DNA of 64,000 nt from Sorghum bicolor. Its lineage: Eukaryota; Streptophyta; Magnoliopsida; Poales; Poaceae. The position numbers and the translations under genes were made by a program. Numbering within the stretch: position 1 is the stretch's first letter; every line of letters begins with the position of its first letter. The DNA lies in assembly GCF_000003195.3 (NCBI RefSeq), contig NC_012870.2, positions 39,461,491 through 39,525,490 on the forward strand, given 5' to 3'. Under the pieces are notes generated by a model. The model searched no databases. It worked only from the letters and a program-made list of their open reading frames with translations, and had not been told where the DNA came from. Positions 21,481-33,749 of the stretch are shown here, piece after piece.

Positions 21481-22531
21481 GGTAATTGATGACAACCATC
21501 ACAAAGATATGAAATGAAATCATAATGAACTTGAATTGCCTGTCCAAAGCATTTTAATCATGAGACAAGGTTGGACAAACATTTCAATTTCAGTTTTGGT
21601 AGTACTAGCTCCCCCTACATATGTGCTTCCATGAGTTTGGTTCAAGTTCGCACATATGCATGAATTGGAATTTTGGGAGATTTATTACTACCAAAATGAT
21701 GCTAAGGTATATAGAATGGACCTTTGAAGCGTGATACCAATCGGAGTAGCCAATATACCATCCTTAGCACCAAAGAAGCTAGACATACATCAAAAACTCA
21801 AGATACCTCGTGAGATCACATTATATGTCTAGATACCATATGAAAATAAAACTCTATGCTAGAATTCAAAACATCATTCAAGTTCTATTTCTAGCAAGCA
21901 CCAATCAAACAAGAGTTGTGAATTTTAAACTTGCAATGCAACACCTCATTATGTTAGTGCACAATCAAATGCAATAAATGGTTCATGAGCTTGCTCCCCC
22001 TATTTGTGTGCTCAAGTTTAAAGGTGTTTTCTCTCCCTATCTTTGTTTCTCTTCCCTCTTTTTGACTTTATCTTTGTTTCTCTCCCCCTTTGTCATCAAT
22101 GACCACAAAGGTTCAAATTTTAGTGAGAATTAAGTCAATCAATGTGAGGGTCAAATTATGGTTCAATCTAGATCACTTGCCTAAAACATGTAATTCGGTT
22201 TGATCCAAGGACAAGCTTTTTCACACCTCATGAAGTATAAGGGTTATCTTGACCACGTTGAATTACACATTGTAAGCTCATATTCTAGATTCAACGCTAG
22301 GCATACAAGCTCACAAACATGCCATATGCTACCACTAGATCAATCAAACATAGAAGCAATAGTGGTACCATACATACATCAAAATCTTTTGATTTCATGA
22401 ATGAGCCTATTGTCATGCAAACATGTCTATATGTTCTAATCATGTCCTTAGCAAGTATGAATGCTATGTCAACCAACTTTACCTTGCATTGTTGGAGGAG
22501 AGGCATGGCATATAGAAATGTGGGGGTGCAC
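21481..22531 (-). other. Non-coding 3' region of copia element
   Basis: About 1 kb between the RNase H stop and the polypurine tract. It includes several G-run purine tracts on the minus strand (for example near 21610, 21995 and 22085), a feature reported for Sireviruses. No coding frame with family features is present. Confidence 0.55.
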
Positions 22532-24187
22532 TTATTTCAAGTTGGAGAAGTCAAGTATGTTCAATTCATTCCTCAACTTGCAAAATCTCTTCTCATCAAG
22601 TGGCTTTGTGAAGATGTCGGCTAGTTGATCTTCGGTGCCAATGCTTTCAATGCTAATATCACCCTTTTGTTGATGGTCCCTTATGAAATGGTGCCTTATG
22701 TCAATGTGCTTGGTTCTTGAATGTTGAACCGGATTTTGTGTCATCTTGATTGCACTCTCATTATCACATAGCAAAGGTATATTCTTGAATTTGATTCCAA
22801 AGTCATTCAAGGTAGCTTTCATCCAAAGAAATTGTGCACAACAACTACCGGCACTAATGTATTCGGCCTCGGTGGTTGATAGTGCAACACTATTTTGTTT
22901 CTTTGATGACCATGAAACTAGAGACCTTCCTAGCAATTGACAAGTGCCACTTGTGCTCATTCTATCAATCTTGCATCCACCATAGTCGGAGTCCGAATAT
23001 CCAATCAACTCAAAGTTAGACCCCTTGGGATACCATAATCCAACATCATGAGTGCCTTTAAGATACCTCAATATTCTCTTGGTTGCCTTCAAGTGACTCT
23101 CTATAGGTGAAGCTTGGTATCTTGCACACTTGCACACACAAAACATTACATCCGTTCTTGATGCGGTGACATAGAGTAAACTTCCAATCATAGACCGGTA
23201 TAGCTTTTGGTCTGCCATGTTGCCACTTGAATCACTACCTAGTTGATCATTTGTACCCATAGGTGTGCTCATTGGTTTAGCTTCTTGCAACCCAAACTTA
23301 TTGATCATGTCCTTGATGTACTTTCCTTGACTTACAAAAGTGCCATCCTTCATTTGCTTGATTTGAAGACCAAGGAAGTAACTAAGCTCTCCAATCATGG
23401 ACATCTCAAACTCATTTGCCATCATTTTTCCAAACTCTTCACAAAAGTCTTGATTGGTTGATCCAAAGATGATATCATCAACATATATTTGCAACACAAA
23501 CAAGTCCTTGCCTAGCTTCTTGGTGAAGAGGGTAGTGTCAACCTTTCCCATCTTGAACCCTTTAGAGAGAAGGAAATCTCTCAATCTTTCATACCATGCT
23601 CTAGGTGCTTGCTTCAAACCATACAATGCCTTCTTGAGCTTGTAAACATGGTTGGGTTTCTTGTCATCTTCAAAACCGGGAGGTTGTTCAACATAAACCA
23701 ACTCATTTATGTATCCATTGAGAAACGCACTCTTCACATCCATTTGATAGAGCTTGATGTTGTGGGCACAAGCATAGGCTAATAATATTCTAATTGCCTC
23801 CAATCTTGCAACAGGTGCATATGTTTCTCCAAAGTCAAGACCTTCAACTTGAGTATAACCTTGAGCTACTAATCTTGCTTTGTTTCTCACAACCACACCA
23901 TCTTGATCTTGCTTGTTTCTAAAGACCCACTTGGTACCAATCACATTGTAGTTCTTTGGCCTCTCAACATGCTCCCACACTTGATTTCTTGTGAAGTTGT
24001 TCAATTCTTCATGCATGGCATTTACCCAATCAGAATCTTTCAATGCATCTTCTATTCTCTTTGGTTCTTCAAATGAGACAAATGAATAGTGCTCACACAA
24101 GGATGCTAGCCTTGATCTTGTTTGCACACCACTTTGAATACCACCAATGACTTGATCCAATGGATGATCTCTTGCTACGCTTGTAGG
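22532..24187 (-). CDS. Copia reverse transcriptase and RNase H (part of gag-pol)
   Basis: 542 open codons from the methionine at 24160 down to 22532; the frame starts just after a TAA near 24185 that cuts it off from integrase. The reverse transcriptase is complete: [86 protein letters not shown], and the catalytic YVDD (about 23474-23485). RNase H follows with [42 protein letters not shown], the CDNESAI block, and [13 protein letters not shown] near the end. All key acidic residues are present. It would copy the element RNA into DNA, but only as part of a longer polyprotein that this copy cannot make. Confidence 0.92.
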   Translation of the reverse strand, partial: PTSVARDHPLDQVIGGIQSGVQTRSRLASLCEHYSFVSFEEPKRIEDALKDSDWVNAMHEELNNFTRNQVWEHVERPKNYNVIGTKWVFRNKQDQDGVVVRNKARLVAQGYTQVEGLDFGETYAPVARLEAIRILLAYACAHNIKLYQMDVKSAFLNGYINELVYVEQPPGFEDDKKPNHVYKLKKALYGLKQAPRAWYERLRDFLLSKGFKMGKVDTTLFTKKLGKDLFVLQIYVDDIIFGSTNQDFCEEFGKMMANEFEMSMIGELSYFLGLQIKQMKDGTFVSQGKYIKDMINKFGLQEAKPMSTPMGTNDQLGSDSSGNMADQKLYRSMIGSLLYVTASRTDVMFCVCKCARYQASPIESHLKATKRILRYLKGTHDVGLWYPKGSNFELIGYSDSDYGGCKIDRMSTSGTCQLLGRSLVSWSSKKQNSVALSTTEAEYISAGSCCAQFLWMKATLNDFGIKFKNIPLLCDNESAIKMTQNPVQHSRTKHIDIRHHFIRDHQQKGDISIESIGTEDQLADIFTKPLDEKRFCKLRNELNILDFSNLK

Positions 24188-25716
24188 TTAGAGTATTGGG
24201 AGTTGATTGCTTCCACTAGCTTGATTTAGATTTTGGTCATCATCATGAGAGCCACTAGTACTTGCTTGATTTGTATCAATTTGCACTTCTTGATTTATCA
24301 TGTGAATATTACTATCATCATCAACTTGCCTTGGCCTTATGTCACCTACATCCATGTTCTTCATTGCATTTGCCAATTGATCTCCCCTCACATCATCAAG
24401 ATTTTGAGCTTCATTTTGAGATCCCTCGGTTTCATCAAACTCAACATCATGGACTTCTTCCAATGTGCCACTTGCCAAGTTCCAAACTCCATATGCTTTG
24501 CTTGTGGTGGAATAACCAAGTAAGAACCCTTCATCACATTTCTTCTCAAATTTACTCAATCTAGTGCCTTTCTTGAGAATATAGCATTTGCAACCAAACA
24601 CTCTACAGTATGCAATGTTGGGCTTTCTTCCATTCAATAGCTCATATGGTGTCTTCCCAAGCTTCCCATGGCAATAGAGACGGTTGCTACAATAGCAAGC
24701 CGTGTTGATAGCTTCACTCCAAAATGAATGGCTAACATTGTATTCACTAAGCATTGATCTAGCCATATCAATCAAGGTTCTATTCTTCCTTTCAACTACA
24801 CCATTGGATTGAGGAGTGTATGTTGGAGAGAATTGATGTCCAATACCAAGATCATCACACAATTCCTCAATTCTTGTGTTCTTGAACTCACTACCATTGT
24901 CACTTCTAATCTTTTTGATAGTGGTTTCAAACTCATTTTGCACCCTCTTGACAAAAGACTTGAATAGATCACAAACATCACTCTTATCATAGAGGAACAA
25001 CACCCAAGTGTATCTAGTGTAGTCATCTACTATCACAAATCCATACTTGTTGCCACCAAAGCTACTGTATGTTGTTGGCCCAAATAAATCCATGTGCAAT
25101 AGCTCAAATGCCTTTGATGTGCACATTTCACTTTTCTTAGGATGTGCTTTTCCAACTTCCTTTCCAGCTTGACAAGCACTACATGGTTTATCCTTCTCAA
25201 AGGTGACATCCTTCAAGCCTCTAACTAAGTCATGCCTCAATAGTTTGTTCAATTGTTTCATTCCAACATGACCAAGCCTTCTATGCCACAACCAACCCAA
25301 ACTTGATTTGCTAATTAGGCATGATCTCAATTGAGTGTCACTATCATTGAAATCAACCAAGTATAAGCTACCATGCCTAAATCCTTTGAATATCAAGTTT
25401 GATCCATCAACACTAACAACCTCAACATCATCACTTCCAAAAATGCACTTGAAACCAAGGTCACAAAGTTGTGCAATTGACAAGAGATTGAAATCTAGGC
25501 TCTCAACTAGCAACACATTTGATATGCTCATGTCATTTGAGATAGCAATTTTACCAAGTCCCTTGACCTTGCCTTTCTTGTTGTTGCCAAAGGTGATTGA
25601 ATCAAAGCCACCATTTTGACTAGTATCAATTGATTTGAACATAGAAGACTCTCCGGTCATATATTGAGTGCACCCACTATCAAGCACCCAATGCCTTTCT
25701 CTGGCTTTGTAATTGA
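24188..25716 (-). pseudogene. Copia protease and integrase (part of gag-pol)
   Basis: Open from 25687 to 24188. The protease active site appears at the start as VLDSGCTQYMTG. The GAG-pre-integrase zinc region reads LWHRRLGHVGMKQLNKLL to CSACQAGKEVGKAH (His-His-Cys-Cys). The integrase core has LHMDLFGP (Asp), KIRSDNGSEFKN (Asp) and QSNGVVERKNRT (Glu), followed by PYELLNGRKPN and the FEKKCDEGFLLGYS block. A frameshift and stop around 25716 separate it from gag, and a TAA at its end separates it from reverse transcriptase. Motifs within the segment are intact. Confidence 0.92.
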
Positions 25717-27406
25717 CCTACAAGACAAGATCAATTCTTTTTAGGTACCCAAACTTGATTGGGTCCTCCAAGGTTAGCAACTAAGCTCTTTGGTACCCAA
25801 ATGGCTTTCTTCTTTGAGCCCATCCATGGTGCACCAATGAACTTAGCATGAACACCTTTTGTATCCTTGGTAAGCATATAGAAGGAATTAAGCTTAATTG
25901 AGGATACATGAGCTTTGGGTTTCTTGTTCATGCATTGTTGCTCTAGGTGACCCACTTGCTTGCAAGCTTTGCAATACCGACCATTGTTCTTCACAAAACT
26001 AGTCTTGTGAGGAGCAAAGGCGGCCTTGCCTTTCTTGGGGTTATAGCCTAATCCCTCTTTATAGAGAGAAGCTCTTTGGCTACCCAAGCACATAAGAAGT
26101 GGTCCTCACCACCATAAGCCTTGGCTAAGGTGTGATTGAGCTCTTTCACCTCCTTCTTGAGAATTTCATTCTCAACTTTTAGTGTGGTGTCACAAGTGAA
26201 ACCATCACTACTAGATGAGGATGATGTAGATGTGCTACATGAAGGGTTAGTAGAAGCAACAACAATAGGCTTACTTAAGATATCACATGTTAGGCCTATG
26301 TTGCAAGTTTTAGCTTTCTCAATTTTAGTTGGCTCATTTTCAAATTTGTTAACTAGAGAGGAATGAGCTTCTTCAAGCTTAGTGTGAGCCTTTTGAAGCT
26401 TCTTATGGTCTTCCTTTAGACTCTCATAAGATGCTCTAAGCTCATCAAGTTCTTGCTCAAGGGTTTTCTTATCCTTAAGTAAGGCCTTGCACTCCTTTCT
26501 AGTTTCTTTACAGTGATAAGTGAAATCTTCTAGCATAGTGATTAGTTCATCTTTAGTTGGCTCATCATCATCACTATCACTATCACTATCATGGTCACTT
26601 TCATCATCGGATGATACCTTAGTGGCCTTAGCCATGAAGCATGATGGAGTGTCGAAGATGGAGCTCTTTCCTTGAATTGCAATGCTAGCATGCGCCTTCT
26701 TCTTGGTGCTCTCATCATCACTTGAGGAGTCATCACTATCCCAAGTTGCAACATGGGCATCACCCTTCTTCTTGTTTGAGCCTTCTTTCTTTTCTTGCTT
26801 CTTCTTCTGCTTCTTTCTTTCCTTCATGATAGCATCTTCATCATCACTATCATAAGGACACTTGGCGATGAGATGATCCTTGCTATGGCATCTAAAGCAC
26901 CTCATGGAATGATCATTCTTCTTGGAGGAGCTCTTCTTTCTTCTTACCCGATAGCCCTTCTTCTTCATAAACTTGCCAAATCTTTTGACAAGAAGAGTCA
27001 TCTCCTCATCTTCATAACTATCACAAGAGCTTGCTTCTTCTTCACTTGATGACTCTATCTTGGCTTTGCCCTTGGATGAGGAGGCCTTGAATGCCACACT
27101 TTTCTTCTTCTCATCATCTTTCTTCTCACCATCCTTCTTCTTCTTCTTGATTAACCCATCCTTCTCATCAACTTCCCTATAAGCATCATCGGTCATCACC
27201 TCTCAGAAGACTTGTTGGGGAGTTGAATCACTAAGTGTTGTCTTGACTAGCACGGTGATCAATGTGTCAAATCTCTTGGGCAAGCTTCTCAAGAACTTCA
27301 TAGAGAATTGACTATCTTTTACTTCTTCCCCAAGTGCCTTGAGTTCATTCACAATGACTTGCAACCGGTGAAACATCTCTGGCACACTTTCATCTTCTTG
27401 CATCTT
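25717..27406 (-). pseudogene. Copia gag, C-terminal part and zinc knuckle
   Basis: Three overlapping pieces: 27403-27203 (ESVPEMFHRLQVIVNELKALG, capsid end), 27199-26048 (lysine-rich linker, the zinc knuckle CFRCHSKDHLIAKC, acidic serine-rich stretches, then a coiled coil LEQELDELRASYESLKEDHKKL), and 26093-25731 (a second CxxC...HxxxC knuckle, CKACKQVGHLEQQC). A TGA near 27200 (probably from TGG) and a frameshift near 26080 break it. Its N-terminal part is 9.5 kb away at 36910-37278 because the Athila-like element inserted here. Confidence 0.88.
27402..27406. repeat. TSD of the Athila-like element, left copy
   Basis: ATCTT; right copy at 36905-36909. Confidence 0.9.
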
Positions 27407-27824
27407 TGTTGACGGTTCTTAAGTATCAATTTTAATTATCAAATAAACAAGAGAAAGGACCAATACGCAACCAACACCTAGAATTAGGGTTTGATCTAAC
27501 AGAATTCCACGAGTTTTGTTGTTTATCTGTTTCTGTAGGGGGTTATCAGGAAATAAGGAAGAAAGGCCCACATGTCGGGATTACATAGAGATATCAACGC
27601 ACCGCGTGATTTTCTATCATCTAGAAGACTCCAGAAGCCACAAGAACGAAGCAGAGGCCGAAAGGGGCCAGGCCCAGGGCGCCCGCCCTGGTGACCTGGG
27701 CGCCCGCCCCCTGCTGGATTCCGTTCGGGAGTCTCTTCGCACACGATGTTCCACCGACCTATTGGATCAAGAATAATGTAGTACCACCTCGCCTACCGAC
27801 CCAAAAACGCATAGAGGAGGAGGA

Positions 27825-27834
27825 CTATATAAGG
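27825..27834 (+). promoter_or_regulatory. TATA box, 5' LTR (Athila-like)
   Basis: CTATATAAGG, about 110 bases downstream of the GGGCGCCC modules and about 80 bases upstream of the MITE insertion. It is identical in the 3' LTR. The MITE lies just downstream, in the expected R/leader region, so transcripts would include it. Confidence 0.7.
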
Positions 27835-27907
27835 AGACCCCCCTGGCCCCTGGAGAAGACAAGAAATTATCATAGAGATTGAGGGGTGCCCTCGAAGGAA
27901 AACCTCT

Positions 27908-28118
27908 TCTCTAATCACTGTTCGCCTAAACGGCCGTTTAGACCATTTAAACGCCGTGTAAACGCTACACAATGGTACACCGTTTCCGTTTAATCATCTG
28001 TTTAGTCCGTTTAATTGACCGTTTAGCCCGTTTAATGGACTGTTTAGCCCGAATAATGGCTAAACGGTAGATGACCGACTGTTTACCGTTTAGCGTTTAG
28101 GAAAACATTGTCTCTAAT
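27908..28118. mobile_element. hAT-type MITE with 8-bp TSD
   Basis: The element is 27916-28110 (195 bp) between two TCTCTAAT copies (27908-27915, 28111-28118). Ends CACTGTTCGCCTAAACG and, read inward on the other strand, CAATGTTTTCCTAAACG form imperfect terminal inverted repeats. The interior is built from many copies of CCGTTTA/TAAACGG in both orientations. The 3' LTR (around 36176) shows the empty site CTTCTCTAATTAAT. An 8-bp TSD and CA...TG ends fit the hAT superfamily. It has no coding capacity and depends on a transposase elsewhere. Confidence 0.9.
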
Positions 28119-28851
28119 TAATATTTCTTTTTAGGCTTAGCAACCAATGTAAAGTAGAAATAGATCTTCTAGTTTCTACTAGATTGAGAGAGATAGAGTG
28201 GAGGTGTAGATTAGAGGAAGCCCGGCCTGTCGGTGTCTACTCCAAGCTTGTACCTGCGGGATCAAGTTCTCCTAACCCGAAGCTTGCTCCTAGGATTCTT
28301 CAGTATTTTGACTTCTAAATTCTAGTAAGTTCTTGTTTTATTGTTCTTCTGGTTTATGAGTTTACTTTAATCTCTTCGCGTAGAGTTTAGAGTAATCATT
28401 GCCGGCGTAAACGTGGTGTTTGGGCTGGGGTACTCATAGATATTCCCTGACTAGCTAGATTGTGGTAGTAGTGAGGAACGTGACAATTCTGAGTTACCTT
28501 TGCAGACCATATCTCGTTAGCAGGAAGGATAGGGTTTATAGGTGTGGGTTGAACATCCTTTGTGGTGTCTAGATTCCGTTAGCCTCCCCAATAGAACAGT
28601 AGATCATCCTTACCAAGGTTAGAAGAAGACTACGGTTGCAGTCTTCTCTATTTATCACTCACATCGAGAGACACTCTTTGTTGCCTAAAGGGTTAGTAGT
28701 AATAGACCGGTTAGTCAGATGCACTCTTTCTCCTAGTGGTAAAAAAAATAAATACGATACTCCGGATAATTTCCCGGGTGAAGTGCTCACCGATATCCAT
28801 GTGCTTGCGGATCAATTCCTTATTGCGTTCCCAAATATCAACAAGCATTTC

Positions 28852-28869
28852 TTGCGCCGTTGTCGGGGA
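28852..28869 (+). other. Primer-binding site, tRNA-Asp type (Athila-like)
   Basis: TTGCGCCGTTGTCGGGGA, two mismatches from the tRNA-Asp complement, eight bases inside the LTR. Confidence 0.85.
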
Positions 28870-28972
28870 GAAAGACGGTTTGCTGAGATAACCTTGAGTC
28901 TTACTACTAGCTTGTATCTAAACTTTTATCTTTTCTTATCTATTCTTTATTTATTTTCTTTACTCTTACCTT

Positions 28973-31900
28973 ATGGAAAACCAAAATTCTAAATCGATCC
29001 ATGAATCTGCAATCCCTTCAGTAACTGACCTTTTACCATGGGAATCATCACAGCCTATCCAAACATCCCAGTATAAGTTAAGATCTAGGTTGATTGCCAT
29101 GATCCAAAACCTATCTTTTTTGGGAAAGGAAGACGAAAACCCTTACCTTCATATTAGAGATTTTGAGCAAACATGTGATTGTCTTCGCATTGAAGGCATT
29201 TTTGATAAAACTTTACGTTGGAAGCTTTTTCCTTTTTCTTTAAGGGGAGAAGCTAGACAATGGTACAGTCAGAAGGTAAGTCAACAACGAGGTGAATGGG
29301 GAGTTTTATGAGCCAACTTTTGTCTAGATTTTTATTCCCTCGACCGTATAGCCGACCTTAGACTCGAAGTCCAATCTTTTAAACAAAAAGATAATGAAAC
29401 TTTGGGAAAATCCTGGAAATGTTTTTCTGATCTTTTAGAATCTGGTCCAAACCTTAATCTTGAAGACCCTGTTCTTTTATTTCACTTTTTTCGAGGTCTT
29501 CAGAAAAATCACAAACAAATGCTACACACAATGTCTAGAGGTTCTTTCTTTTGCATCCCTACTGATGAAGCTAGAGTGATCCTAGATAGAATCTTAGAAG
29601 CTGAGATGGATAATACCCTTCATGATGAAACCTACGAAGCCGAAGTAGACACTCTGCCAAATTCTTCATCTACTTTAGCTATCCCAAGTTCTGAGCCACA
29701 AGAGGAAGAAATTCCACCACCGGACTTCATGCTGGATATAGAATCCAATCTTTTTGTTGATTTTGGAAACATTTCAAACTACCATTCTATTGACAAACCC
29801 CAAAATGGCCAGTTTAGCATTTATTTGCCAAGTGAATACCAATTGAGAGAGCTTATCTCAGTCATGAGTAGCGAATGGTTGGAGGAGTCCGAGCTTTCCT
29901 CTGATGTGATCTGTTTGGACACACCCTCTATAACTATACGCTGTGCTTATAATTCTGATCGATTTAATGCTCTTTATAATCCTGTTGTGGGGATCAACAT
30001 CATGTCTGAATCTTTTGCACTTAAACTATTTAAAAATCTTGTCTTAACCCCCACAACAAAGGTCATAAAGGAATCTTCGGGACGATTAGTCCCCAGTCTT
30101 GGAATTATTAATGTCCTACCTCTTACGGTAGAAGGCTCCATGGTTCATTTGAACTTCTATATCTTTGATACATGGGACTTCGACCTGTTGACAGGACAAC
30201 CTTTTAGAAGACTCCTTTATGAATGTCATACTGGAAAGCTACACATTTCTTTCGGAAAAGCCTTTAAATTCCCAATAACAATTTCACACTCCTTAAACAA
30301 TAAGGCCGAATCATATCTTTTGCCTGATCCTATGGAGGAGGTAAAGGCTGCATCTCTAGAGCTTTTAGAAGAATCGGACTTAGAAGACGAAACTCCTTTC
30401 TTCATAGAAGAAGAAGTCGAACCTTCTGAACCTGAACCCTTAGATGAGTTTGCAGAAACACCTAGACCCCCCATAGAGCTTAAAACTTTACCACCCGGTC
30501 TTACCTATGCTTTCCTAAACAATAATCCAGAGTTTCCTGTGATCATTAGCAACAAACTCACTCAGGACCAAACTCTGCGATTAATGACTATTCTTGAGAA
30601 ACATCACTCAGTGTTCGGCTACTCACTCCAAGATCTTACAGGAATCAGTCCTATGATTTGTACCCATCGTATTCCAACAGATCCTTCTGTTTCACCCTCT
30701 CAAGAACCCCAATGTAGACTTAATAACACTATGAGAGAGGTAGTTAAAAAGGAAGTTATAAAGTTGCTGCATGCAGGGATTATATATCCTGTGCCGCACA
30801 GTGAGTGGGTAAGCCCAGTTCAAGTTGTGCCTAAAAAGGGAGGCATGACTGTTATTATGAATGAAAAGAATGAGCTAATTCCGCAACGCACCGTCACAGG
30901 ATGGCGGATGTGCATAGACTATAGAAAACTAAACAAAGCCACGAGAAAGGATCACTTTCCTTTACCTTTCATAGATGAGATGCTAGAGCGGTTAGCGAAC
31001 CATTCGTTCTTCTGTTTCTTAGATGGATATTCAGGGTATCACCAAATCCCGATCCATCCTGATGATCAAAGCAAAACCACTTTTACATGCCCATATGGAA
31101 CTTATGCTTACCGTAGAATGTCTTTCGGGTTATGTAATGCACTAGCTTCTTTTCAAAGATGCATGATGTCTATATTTTCTTATATGATTGAAGAGATTAT
31201 GGAAGTTTTCATGGATGATTTCTCTATTTATGGAAAAACTTTTGATAGTTGTCTTGAAAACTTAGACAAGGTTTTGCAAAGATGTGAAGAAAAGCACTTA
31301 GTCCTTAATTGGGAAAAATGTCATTTTATGGTTAGAGAAGGAATAGTGCTGGGACACTTAGTGGCTGAAAGAGGTATTGAGGTAGATAAAGCTAAAATTG
31401 AAGTAATTGAACAACTACCTCCACCTGTGAATATAAAAGGAATTCGAAGCTTTCTTGGCCATGCTGGTTTTTATCATAGATTCATAAAAGATTTTTCATT
31501 CATTGCTAGACCACTTACTCTTTTGCTAGCCAAGGATGCTCCTTTCGAATTTGATGATGCATGTCTAACATCTTTCAATTTATTAAAGAATGCACTCATC
31601 TCTGCACCAATCATTCAACCCCCTGATTGCTCGTTGCCTTTTGAAATTATGTGTGATGCTAGTGATTATGCTGTAGGGGCAGTTTTGGGACAAACTAAAA
31701 ATAAGAAGCATCATGCAATTGCTTATGCCACTAAAACTTTGACAGGAGCTCTACTTAATTATGCAACCACTGAAAAAGAGCTTCTAGCTGTTGTCTTTGC
31801 CATTGAACAATTTAGATCTTATTTAGTTGGAGCTAAAATAATTGTTTACACTGATCATGCTGCACTAAAATATTTGCTCACTAAAAAAGATGCTAAACCT

Positions 31901-32250
31901 CGCCTGATTAGATGGATCTTATTACTCCAAGAATTTGACTTAGAAATAAAAGATAAAAAGGGAGTAGAAAATTCTGTTGCTGATCACTTGTCTAGAATGT
32001 ATTTTAAGAGTCCACAGGAAACCCCCATCAATGATTCACTCCGGGACGACATGCTCTACGGGCTTAAAAGGTCTGACCCCTGGTATGCAGATATTGTTAA
32101 TTTTATGGTTTCAGGGTATGTACCACCAGGAGCAAACAAGAAGAAGCTTATTCAAGAAAGTTGTTCACATATATGGGATGAGCCATACCTCTTCCGAGTA
32201 TGCTCTGATGGCTTACTTAGGAGATGTGTGACCACTGAGGAAGGATGGAA
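28973..32250 (+). pseudogene. gag-protease-RT-RNase H of Athila-like element
   Basis: One reading frame from ATG 28973, interrupted only by a TGA at 29309-29311. Gag: ENPYLHIRDFEQTCDCLRIEG and KLFPFSLRGEARQWY, then [20 protein letters not shown]. There is no zinc knuckle. The protease-like region near 29950-30220 has [13 protein letters not shown] where Athila relatives have a DxGAS active site, so the catalytic Asp appears missing. Reverse transcriptase: [26 protein letters not shown] at 31208-31219. RNase [39 protein letters not shown]. The frame then passes into integrase and shifts near 32245. It would copy the genomic RNA inside particles, but this copy needs repair at two sites. Confidence 0.9.
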
Positions 32251-33366
32251 GTCATCGACAGATGTCATTCATCACCATATGGAGGTCACTATGGAGCATT
32301 CCGCACACATTCAAAGATCTGGCAGTGTGGATTCTACTGGCCTACAATGTATGAAGACACGAAGCAATATATCAGAAGATGTGGGCCATGTCAAAGACAC
32401 GGAAACATAAATACAAGGGATGCAATGCCACTCACCAACAACCTTCAGATTGAGCTCTTTGATGTCTGGGGAATAGACTACATGGGTCCATTTCCTCCAT
32501 CAAAGAAGTGTGAGTACATCTTGGTGGCAGTTGACTATGTCTCCAAGTGGGTAGAGGCATTACCTTGCAAGCATGCCGACAACATCAGTTCAAAGAGGAT
32601 GTTTGAAGAAATTATATTTCCAAGATTTGGAGTCCCTAGAGTAGTGATAAGTGATGGAGGAGCACACTTCATCGACAAACGCTTCAAGCAATATCTATCC
32701 AAACATAGAATCTGTCACAACGTCGCTACCCCCTATCATCCTCAGACAAGTGGCCAAGCAGAGACTTCCAACAAACAAATCAAGAATATTCTTCAAAAGA
32801 CAGTAAATGAAATGGGAACGGCGTGGAAAGACAAGTTACCCGATGCACTCTGGGCATACCGAATAGCATACAAGACTCCAATTGGAATGTCTCCATACCA
32901 ATTGGTGTACGGGAAGACTTGCCATCTACCCGTTGAACTAGAGTTCAAAGCACACTGGGCCATAAAGAGATGGAATATGGACCTAGATGTTGCTGGAGAT
33001 TATAGAAGAATGCAACTATCAGAATTGGAAGAATGGCGAGAGAAAGCATATCACAATTCGAAGATCAACAAAGAAAGAGTCAAAAGGTGGCATGACAAGA
33101 GAATCAAGAAGAAGGAGTTCACACCCGGAGATAAGGTATTACTTTTTAATTCCAGGGTGAAGCTTTTCGGGCATGGAAAACTCCGGAGCAAATGGGAAGG
33201 ACCATTCAAGGTAATTAATTCATCATCCCACGGAGCTATCACACTTCAAAACGACGAAGGTACGTTATTCAAGATAAATGGTCAACGTCTTAAATTATTT
33301 TTAGAGCCCAATAAAGAATTAGAAGAAATAGACGTAGTCCATTTTTACCTTCCCATGGAGAATTAG
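32245..33366 (+). pseudogene. Integrase of Athila-like element (frameshifted from RT)
   Basis: A 373-codon frame offset from the upstream pol frame by a frameshift near 32245. The His-His-Cys-Cys zinc domain is visible ([11 protein letters not shown] to CGPCQRHG), as is the core triad: [13 protein letters not shown] (Asp), [10 protein letters not shown] (Asp), [13 protein letters not shown] (Glu). The end contains [17 protein letters not shown] and SKWEGPFKV, the GPF module. No chromodomain follows, as expected for Athila. The ATG at 32245 is only the first in this frame, not a real start. Integrase would join the element DNA to the chromosome. Confidence 0.9.
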
Positions 33367-33438
33367 AGCCCGACCTTTTTAGTCTGATGTTTTTGGGTCA
33401 TATATATATTTTTCTAAATAGTTTTGCATCTAGAAACG

Positions 33439-33660
33439 CGCTCGATAAAGTGGGCCCACATAGGGGCCAGAGAGAGGGCGAGCGCCCAGATCAGGTGGAC
33501 GGGCGCCCAGCTCCTGTTCCTCCTCAGTCCCGACTTTCTCTGTTATGGAAAATGCACTTATGGTAATCCGAATAATCCCTCAGATGGAAAGTTTCGCAAG
33601 CACATCGACGGGAGCAACCCGAACAACCCATAGAGGCACTTTTTGACCCCTATATAAACA
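33439..33660 (+). promoter_or_regulatory. Candidate internal promoter ahead of accessory ORF
   Basis: After the integrase stop comes a block GTGGGCCCACATAGGGGCCAG with GGGCGAGCGCCC (33476-33487) and GGGCGCCC (33501-33508). This is the same kind of paired GC modules and GGGGCCAG lead-in as in the LTR U3 (27664-27716). A TATA box CTATATAAAC follows at 33650-33659, about 95 bases ahead of the accessory ATG at 33750. Sequence and order are seen; promoter activity is inferred. Confidence 0.55.
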
Positions 33661-33749
33661 GACCCCTGACCTCAGTTTTCAAACACCAAGCCACCAAGCC
33701 TTCTCTTCTTCTTCTTCAATTAGAGCTTGATTAGTTCCTTGCTGCTCCA

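Larger units (their letters stand above)
27407..28843 (+). repeat. 5' LTR of Athila-like element
   Basis: Starts TGTTGACGG, ends ATATCAACA. U3 holds a GC block with two GGGCGCCC modules (27673-27716), TATA at 27825-27834, and the U5 motif at 28792-28811. It carries a 195-bp MITE absent from the 3' LTR. Confidence 0.95.
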
